In this document: in pieces, positions 6,105 through 10,310 of the stretch
Layout of the letters: each line of letters begins with the position of its first letter
Position numbering within the stretch: the stretch's first letter is position 1
From: DATADD01 sp046262355
GTDB lineage: Bacteria > Actinomycetota > CADDZG01 > WHSQ01
DNA length: 10,310 nucleotides
Direction of reading: 5' to 3'
Assembly (NCBI GenBank): GCA_046262355.1
Contig: JBHEMX010000042.1
Location: 1 to 10,310, forward strand
Notes under the pieces: generated by a model
What the model saw: only the letters and a program-made list of their open reading frames with translations
Told to the model about the DNA's origin: nothing
The model's database searches: none
Position numbers and translations under genes: made by a program

Positions 6105-6526
6105 CTACACGCGTGCCCGATCCTCCCCGGACACTTTCTTCCTCTTTGCCGCAATCTCGTCAAGTGCGGCCTGGCTGAGAACTATCACTTTCTCCACATC
6201 GACTTCTTCGACAGCGCTCCGCATCGGGGCAGGTCCAACTCAACAGCCGCGGCCGCATATGCCACCTGATATCTCGCCCTTGCCTCAACTGCCACAAAGG
6301 GCACCGTGCCGTGCACCACCCTTGACGCTTTCTCCCCCCAATCGAACGTCGCCTGCTCAAGACCTTGGAGCAGGGCCAGCAACCGCTCACGATGACGCTC
6401 GACTCGCTCGTCACGCTGAAGACGCACAGACTCACGAGCAGCTCGGATCGCTTGCCAACTGAAGAATGTCGCTCCCAGGGCTGCGAGAGCCCCAATAATA
6501 CCCATCACCAGTCCGAAGAGTTCCAT
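6105..6526 (-). pseudogene. Membrane-anchored coiled-coil protein, frameshifted at a CCCC run
   Basis: The ATG at 6526 is preferred because a -10-like TACGTT ends 7 nt before it. A TTG three codons upstream is the alternative. The N-terminus is one transmembrane helix (GLVMGIIGALAALGATFF) followed by a long charged helix (ARESVRLQRDERVERHRERL) likely to form a coiled coil. The frame then goes out of register at the C-run 6229-6226. Adding one C continues it as MRSAVEEVDVEKVIVLSQ, then an Ala/Lys-rich helix ending GEDRARV and a TAG at 6107-6105. The repaired protein is about 140 residues. The unrepaired frame stops at 6185. No enzyme domain is present and the function is unknown. Confidence 0.6.
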
Positions 6527-6533
6527 GCCCGTC

Positions 6534-6539
6534 AACGTA
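6534..6539 (-). promoter_or_regulatory. -10 box for a leaderless transcript of the 6526 gene
   Basis: TACGTT on the minus strand is followed by exactly 7 nt and then the ATG at 6526. There is no Shine-Dalgarno. This spacing would put the transcript start on the A of ATG. Confidence 0.4.
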
Positions 6540-6569
6540 CCGGCAGTGCGTCTGCCAGCCCATCAAGAA

Positions 6570-6601
6570 GACTCGGAGCCCGTTCGACCGGGCTCCGAGT
6601 C
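6570..6601. terminator. Perfect 13-bp hairpin between divergent genes
   Basis: GACTCGGAGCCCG (6570-6582) and its exact inverse (6589-6601) enclose a 6-nt loop, TTCGAC. On the minus strand the stem is followed by TTCTT, a weak T-tract. It lies between the divergent starts at 6526 and 6697, so it does not end either gene. It may block leftward read-through, or it may be an operator. Confidence 0.45.
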
Positions 6602-6683
6602 TGCCGGGCCGACGAAGGGTTACCTGGCGGCCGCCCCAGGTCTGACCGGCTCGTCGCTGGGGTCGAAGCTTGCCGGCTCCGGC

Positions 6684-6689
6684 TACGAT
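6684..6689 (+). promoter_or_regulatory. -10 box for a leaderless DinB-family transcript
   Basis: TACGAT is followed by 7 nt and the ATG at 6697. No Shine-Dalgarno is present, and the geometry matches the promoters of the 6526 and 8422 genes. A clear -35 was not found. Confidence 0.45.
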
Positions 6690-6696
6690 TCTCACG

Positions 6697-7200
6697 ATGC
6701 AGACCAGATACGGAGCGCCTGTCGTTGCCGACGAGAAAACGACTCTGGAGGGGATGCTCGACCACTACCGCGCCCTGCTGCTGGAGATCTGTTCGGGGCT
6801 CTCGGACAAGCAGCTCCGTCGGCCCATGGTTCCCTCCGGAACTTCGTTGTTGGGGATCGTCAAGCACCTGTCGTTCGTGGAGCGCGGCTGGTTCCAGGAG
6901 AACGTCGGCAACGAGCCCTACGAGCTTCCCTTCGACCCAGAGACCGACCCGGACGGGGACTGGCGCGTCGAGGACGGTGAGACCACCGAGGACGTGTTCG
7001 CGATGTATCGCGGCTCGATCAAGAAATCGCGCCACGTCATGGCCGACAAGTCCCTGGACGACCTGGTGGAGTTTCCACGCCGCCGCGGCTACAGCGTTCG
7101 TTGGGTCCTGGCCCACATGCTCGAGGAGACCGCGCGCCACACGGGTCATGCCGACATCCTGAGAGAGCTTATCGACGGCCAAACAGGCACCGGCTACTGA
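6697..7200 (+). CDS. DinB superfamily protein, DUF664 type
   Basis: The product is 167 residues, the usual length for DUF664, a branch of the DinB/YfiT four-helix-bundle, metal-dependent superfamily. Some relatives transfer bacillithiol or mycothiol to toxic electrophiles; most, like this one, have no proven substrate. Helix 1 contains LEGMLDHYRALLLE. Helix 2 has LGIVKHLSFVERGWF with the probable metal ligand H57. An acidic loop (DPETDPDGDW) follows. The last helix carries RWVLAHMLEETARHTGHADILREL with H140, H148 and H151. The ATG at 6697 is chosen over an earlier in-frame start at 6670 because of the -10 box 7 nt upstream. The gene is intact and is followed by a strong hairpin at 7281. A detoxification role is plausible but inferred. 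Confidence 0.88.
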   Translation: MQTRYGAPVVADEKTTLEGMLDHYRALLLEICSGLSDKQLRRPMVPSGTSLLGIVKHLSFVERGWFQENVGNEPYELPFDPETDPDGDWRVEDGETTEDVFAMYRGSIKKSRHVMADKSLDDLVEFPRRRGYSVRWVLAHMLEETARHTGHADILRELIDGQTGTGY

Positions 7201-7280
7201 AATCTCCAGAACCGAGCAGCACTCCGGACCCGGAGGATCGATTGTCGCTCTTCCCCTGGGCATGGTCCCCGGCGCGGGAA

Positions 7281-7308
7281 GACGCCTCCGGCTCGAGCCG
7301 GAGGCGTC
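7281..7308. terminator. Perfect palindromic hairpin, bidirectional terminator
   Basis: A 28-base perfect palindrome forms a 12-bp GC-rich stem with a TCGA tip. It lies 80 nt after the DinB-family stop on one side and 35 nt after the ssb remnant's stop on the other, the position expected of a terminator for both converging units. There is no long T-run on either side. Confidence 0.6.
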
Positions 7309-7342
7309 CAAGCTTTGCGCTGGGCATGGTACGCGCTGCGTT

Positions 7343-7531
7343 CTACTCGGCCGAGGACGCAGCCGAACCTCTGCGGTGGATTTCGCCACCTCAGCGGTGG
7401 CGAATTGCAGGTCGGGACCAACGTGGGTGACCTGGATCTCGACGGTTTGACGCTTGTTGCCCGAATCGTCCTGCCACGTGCGCTCGACGAGCTTGCCGGC
7501 GACGAAACATGTCGTTCTTGGTGCCTGCGGC
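7343..7531 (-). pseudogene. 5'-truncated remnant of a second ssb gene
   Basis: Directly after the methyltransferase stop, minus-strand frames encode the second half of an SSB OB fold: KNDMF, then VAGKLVERTWQDDSGNK, then RQTVEIQVTHVGPDLQFATAEV. It has one extra base near 7512 and a probable missing base near 7385, after which HRRGSAASSAE leads to a TAG at 7345-7343. The first half of the fold (about 55 residues) and the start codon are absent. It differs clearly from the ssb at 790-1145, so it is not a recent copy. It probably marks where the methyltransferase segment joined the locus. The SSB identity is good; the exact ends are uncertain. Confidence 0.65.
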
Positions 7532-7534
7532 CCC

Positions 7535-8422
7535 CTAATCCTTCCGCCCGAATAGATACGCGGAGGCGAATCGATTGGTGGCCTCGCCTCGCTCGACGAG
7601 CGGACGCAGGTGTGCCTCGAACCGTTCGGCTTCCTCGGGCGTCAGTGCTCTCTCGATGGCCTCCCGCTGCGTCGGGATCAAAGGATTGCCGGCGCTATCC
7701 AGAAAGGCGTCCCAGCTCGTGAACGACGTGCCGGGCGAGATCTCGGCCTCATAGTGAAGGTGGATGCTCGTGAACCCGGCGTCCTCCGCGAACCTCACCA
7801 GGTCGCGCTCGTCAAAGTCCACCAGAGTCGCGTCGAGATCGTCCTCACCCCTGTAGATCCCTTTCACCTTTCGTGCGAGCTCCACGACTGGTGTCACATC
7901 GAAGCCCAAGAAGATGTCGTCGGGTTCTGGGTGCGCAAAGCGGTTTACCGGCTCGAACAGCGAGAACCGCCCGCCGGGCTTAAGAACACGGTGGAAGGCA
8001 CGGAAGGCCGACTGCTTGCGGAGTAAAGGAAGGTAGATCAGGACCGATCGGGTGGTGACGGCGTCGACGGAAGAGTCATTTATGGCTCCGAGGTCATCGG
8101 CCGAAGTGCGCACGAAGCTGCACCTCTCCCTGACGCCCAGTTCTTCAGCCACATGCTGACCGTGGTCGACGAGGTCCTGAGAGATGTCGCCGAAGATTAC
8201 GCGGCCGTTCGGACCGAGGCGGTCGAGCGCTCCGAAGGCAATGAGACCGTCACCTGCACCCACGTCGAGCATGACGTCTCCCAGCGCGAGCTGGGCGTTG
8301 TCCAGAACTCGGGCACTGACCGGACTCAGGAACTCAAGCTTTGCCTGACGCTGCTTTGGGTCTGCACCGTGACCTCGCTCAAGGACCCACGTCGCCCACC
8401 TATCCTGCACCGTCTCGGACAC
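7535..8422 (-). CDS. Class I SAM-dependent methyltransferase
   Basis: This is a Rossmann-fold methyltransferase of 295 residues that would transfer a methyl group from S-adenosylmethionine to an unknown, probably small-molecule, acceptor. Motif I is MLDVGAGDGL at 51-60. The acidic end of strand 2 is VIFGDIS (D79). The strand 4 region is VDAVTTRSVLIYL (119-131), and LKPGGRFSLFEP (147-158) follows. The C-terminal half (about 160-295) has a FTSWDAFLDSAGNPLIPTQ segment that may bind substrate. The GTG at 8422 is preferred because TAGACT lies 7 nt upstream (leaderless). The longer frame to 8596 adds 58 Ser/Pro/Arg-rich residues that do not look like protein. The stop touches the ssb remnant. Intact. 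Confidence 0.88.
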   Translation of the reverse strand: MSETVQDRWATWVLERGHGADPKQRQAKLEFLSPVSARVLDNAQLALGDVMLDVGAGDGLIAFGALDRLGPNGRVIFGDISQDLVDHGQHVAEELGVRERCSFVRTSADDLGAINDSSVDAVTTRSVLIYLPLLRKQSAFRAFHRVLKPGGRFSLFEPVNRFAHPEPDDIFLGFDVTPVVELARKVKGIYRGEDDLDATLVDFDERDLVRFAEDAGFTSIHLHYEAEISPGTSFTSWDAFLDSAGNPLIPTQREAIERALTPEEAERFEAHLRPLVERGEATNRFASAYLFGRKD

Positions 8423-8429
8423 GGACGCA

Positions 8430-8435
8430 AGTCTA
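8430..8435 (-). promoter_or_regulatory. -10 box for a leaderless methyltransferase transcript
   Basis: TAGACT on the minus strand ends 7 nt before the GTG at 8422. There is no Shine-Dalgarno. It is the third promoter with this exact geometry. Confidence 0.45.
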
Positions 8436-8540
8436 AGGTCGGCGTCAGTCCCGGAGGGCTTGGTCGAACAGGATGGGGCCCGCGACGCGCGCCTGACCTG
8501 GCTCGTCTTGTTGGTTGTTGAGCCACGCCCAAGAGGCCCG

Positions 8541-8780
8541 TCAGAAATCGAGGTCAGGGTCGTCTGCGGCGGGCGAGGGGGAGGGTGCGGGCTCAAGGCT
8601 TGCTAGGGTCAGGCGTCGCCGGCGCTCGATTTTGCGCCCGGCGCGGTCGAAAGGAGCGACGCGTGGCCGGAGCCCGTGCGCTGGGCAAGCAACCTCGTAC
8701 CCAAAGTCTCCCGCGAGGACCTTCTTTGCGTGGTGACCCTCATCAAGGAGGACCTCGCAGGTTCCTGACCCTTCCCGCAC
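8541..8780 (-). CDS. Small hypothetical protein, start uncertain
   Basis: This 79-codon frame encodes a soluble protein with a central segment CEVLLDEGHHAKKVLAGD, then GYEVACPAHGLRPRV, a basic patch (AGRKIERRRR) and a Pro-rich, acidic end (ADDPDLDF). The amino-acid mix is more protein-like than the other frames, and the acidic tip recalls small element-encoded proteins. The only start is a GTG at 8780 with no Shine-Dalgarno, so the true start may lie upstream in another frame. Its start region lies within about 100 bp of palindromic element C. No family is recognised. Confidence 0.4.
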   Translation of the reverse strand: MREGSGTCEVLLDEGHHAKKVLAGDFGYEVACPAHGLRPRVAPFDRAGRKIERRRRLTLASLEPAPSPSPAADDPDLDF

Positions 8781-8821
8781 GAGCGTCGGCGAGCGAAGCG
8801 AGACCGACCGAGTGCGGATAT

Positions 8822-8881
8822 AGGATAGAGAGTCAAGCGGTACCGGAGCCGCCTTGAGCCCGAAGCGCCGTGCGCTACCAG
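8822..8881. repeat. Palindromic element C, partial relative of element A
   Basis: Positions 8822-8857 match 2648-2683 of element A at 31 of 36 bases, including the shared GCGGTACCG core. TCAAGCGG (8833-8840) and CCGCCTTGA (8849-8857) form a hairpin with one bulged base. As in A and B, TTGA (8854) is followed by GCGCTA (8872-8877) at the same distance. The long left outer arm of A and B is missing, but a 12-base inverse match to 8851-8862 lies far away at 8588-8599. Confidence 0.55.
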
Positions 8882-8931
8882 GGAAGTCGCCGGCGACCTA
8901 GGAGGGCGCTCCAACTTGGAGATCGGCCCGA

Positions 8932-10310
8932 TCAAGTCGTCGGAGTGAGCAGCGAACCCAATTTTGGAGTGCGGGCCACGACGCCCGCGACTACTGCCGA
9001 AAGCATGGGAACAACCACTAACACAATCCCGATCGTCATCCACGGAATTACAACTGGCCGACCGGCCTGGCTCGCAACCTGGACGACCGCGGTCGGCAAG
9101 AAGCCAGCAGGGATCGCGAGGAGCGCAGTGAGCGCAGCAAGAAGCGCCGCCGTCGCAGCGACTAGTTTCCGATGCGCGAGCGGACCCGCACCGATCGCGG
9201 CCAGGATCTGGTGGGACCGTCGCGACTCCGAAGCGACGAGCGCCACGGCAACCGCCAGGACTGCGAGACCGAGCAGAAGGCTCATCGCAGTTGCCGCCAC
9301 CCGAGCAGCGGCGTACCTCGGGAGGTAGTCATCGTTGCTGTTAAGGAACACACCCGGATGCCGTTCAGCAACATCACGAGCGCGCGCGATGTCGTCCGTC
9401 GACACTGGCGACGGGTTTGAAAGCAGATGATTGGACACCTGTGTCTCCAGCCCGAGACGAGCGGCAGTAACAGGCGACACGACGACCTTCGGGATCGATT
9501 CGTTGAGGTAGCCGGGAGAGTCAACAGCAGTCGCCGGCACTTTCGCTCGGCGCTCTCCGTCTCTATGACCACCAATCCGGACGAACCCGTTCTTCGTGTC
9601 GTAGCCACCGAGGACGACGGCCCGACCGTGTTCGAGCGCCTGCGAGCCTTCTTCCGCCCCGATTGCCTTAAGCATGGCGGCGTCGCCCACGAACAACGGC
9701 CAACCGACGATCGTTGCTCCACCTGAAGTGACTCCGCCTAGTTCTCCGGGTGCGCGTACGCCGACGTAGACCGCGCCATCCTGGATGTCCGTGTTGTGCG
9801 ACGAAACGGCTTGGGTCAGCGGCACGACAGAGGACCCTGGGAAGGCCTTGGTGAAATCAGCTGCAACGTCGTCAGGCGAAGCTTCAGCCTCAACCTCACT
9901 GAAGGTTCCGATCAGCAACTCGTTGTCATAAAGACGCGGAGAACGACGTTCGTAGGTCTCTTCACTCAGGGAATATGCGGAGACCGCTACGGGGATGGCC
10001 AGCGCGATCACGCCTGCCGCCACCGCGGCTCCTGCCTTGCGTCCGTGCCGCGCGGCGTCTCTCGCAGCTAGGCGCCCTGCGGTTGGAAGGAAGTTGGTGA
10101 ACCTGCCCATGATTGACACCAGCAGCGGTATCGCGAACAGAACGCCCGCGAGCATCACCACTGTCCCCGCGGCAAGCATCACGTCTTTCCGCTGAACTGT
10201 CCCCCAAGCGGTAAGGGCGCCACCCGTCACCAGAACGACCAATCCCAACCCGGCCACCCGACCCGGGGGTCGAGGCGACGACGTTCGCCCGCTGAGTGCC
10301 TCCATCACAC
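8932..10310 (-). CDS. FtsX-type ABC transporter permease, N-terminus beyond the window
   Basis: The visible 458 residues are the C-terminal part of an integral membrane permease that would partner an ABC ATPase (MacB/LolCDE/FtsX superfamily). Helices are seen at about 18-38, 44-67 and 92-115. They are followed by a large extracytoplasmic domain (about 116-345) and a terminal FtsX domain with helices near 346-368, 390-420 and 425-450. Typical features are RLAARDAARHGRKAGAAVAAG before the third helix and ASESRRSHQILAAIGAG in the FtsX loop. The frame is open to the window edge, so the Met near 10308 is not assumed to be the start; relatives are about 800 residues. Its substrate cannot be told. 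It is intact as far as seen. Confidence 0.88.
   Translation of the reverse strand, partial: VMEALSGRTSSPRPPGRVAGLGLVVLVTGGALTAWGTVQRKDVMLAAGTVVMLAGVLFAIPLLVSIMGRFTNFLPTAGRLAARDAARHGRKAGAAVAAGVIALAIPVAVSAYSLSEETYERRSPRLYDNELLIGTFSEVEAEASPDDVAADFTKAFPGSSVVPLTQAVSSHNTDIQDGAVYVGVRAPGELGGVTSGGATIVGWPLFVGDAAMLKAIGAEEGSQALEHGRAVVLGGYDTKNGFVRIGGHRDGERRAKVPATAVDSPGYLNESIPKVVVSPVTAARLGLETQVSNHLLSNPSPVSTDDIARARDVAERHPGVFLNSNDDYLPRYAAARVAATAMSLLLGLAVLAVAVALVASESRRSHQILAAIGAGPLAHRKLVAATAALLAALTALLAIPAGFLPTAVVQVASQAGRPVVIPWMTIGIVLVVVPMLSAVVAGVVARTPKLGSLLTPTT

Noticed and set aside
6570..6601. tRNA T-arm (GTTCGA within a GC stem)
   Set aside because: The stem is 13 perfect base pairs with no D-arm, anticodon arm or acceptor partner nearby, so it is a simple hairpin.
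6532..7389. Long minus-strand ORF opposite the DinB-family gene
   Set aside because: It is antisense to a clear DUF664 protein. Only its upstream start overlaps the ssb remnant, whose true frame ends at 7343.
1..10310. CRISPR arrays, rRNA genes and IS transposases
   Set aside because: No regularly spaced repeats, rRNA-like stretches or transposase motifs were seen on either strand.

Overview
The window looks like actinobacterial-type DNA. It is very GC-rich, several genes have TAnnnT -10 boxes set so that transcripts would begin at the start codon (leaderless), and the recognisable proteins (prim-pol, XRE regulator, DUF664/DinB, FtsX permease) read like those of soil actinomycetes or Thermoleophilia. 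The exact taxon cannot be fixed from sequence alone.

Positions 1-5917 appear to be a degraded integrative element (phage satellite, AICE or similar). It holds a small two-helix membrane protein (157-338, frameshifted), a single-stranded DNA-binding protein (790-1145, frameshifted), a coupled minus-strand operon of a 42-residue acidic protein, an XRE regulator and a prim-pol primase-polymerase (2558 down to 1151), a GrpB-GNAT fusion that looks like cargo (2784-3932), a second coupled minus-strand operon of three small proteins (4582 down to 3901), and a tyrosine integrase broken at three places (4827-5917). The integrase 3' end is the likely element boundary.

Positions 5918-10310 look more like host chromosome or older island. 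They hold a frameshifted membrane-anchored coiled-coil protein (6105-6526), a DinB/DUF664 protein (6697-7200), a 5'-truncated second ssb remnant (7343-7531), a class I SAM methyltransferase (7535-8422), a small hypothetical gene (8541-8780), and the C-terminal part of an FtsX-type ABC permease running off the right edge.

Three features stand out. First, a family of palindromic elements lies at 2597-2702, 4623-4719 and about 8822-8881. The first two have conserved ends and sit in divergent intergenic regions, directly upstream of the two minus-strand operons, which also share their leader. Second, frameshifts are strongly clustered: six loci totalling about 2.5 kb carry eight or nine breaks, while about 5.2 kb of other genes carries none, which suggests real decay more than uniform sequencing error. 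Third, initiation signals change across the window: genes of the putative element have Shine-Dalgarno sequences, whereas three genes beyond the integrase have a -10 box exactly 7 nt before the start codon. No novel defence or biosynthetic system could be demonstrated.
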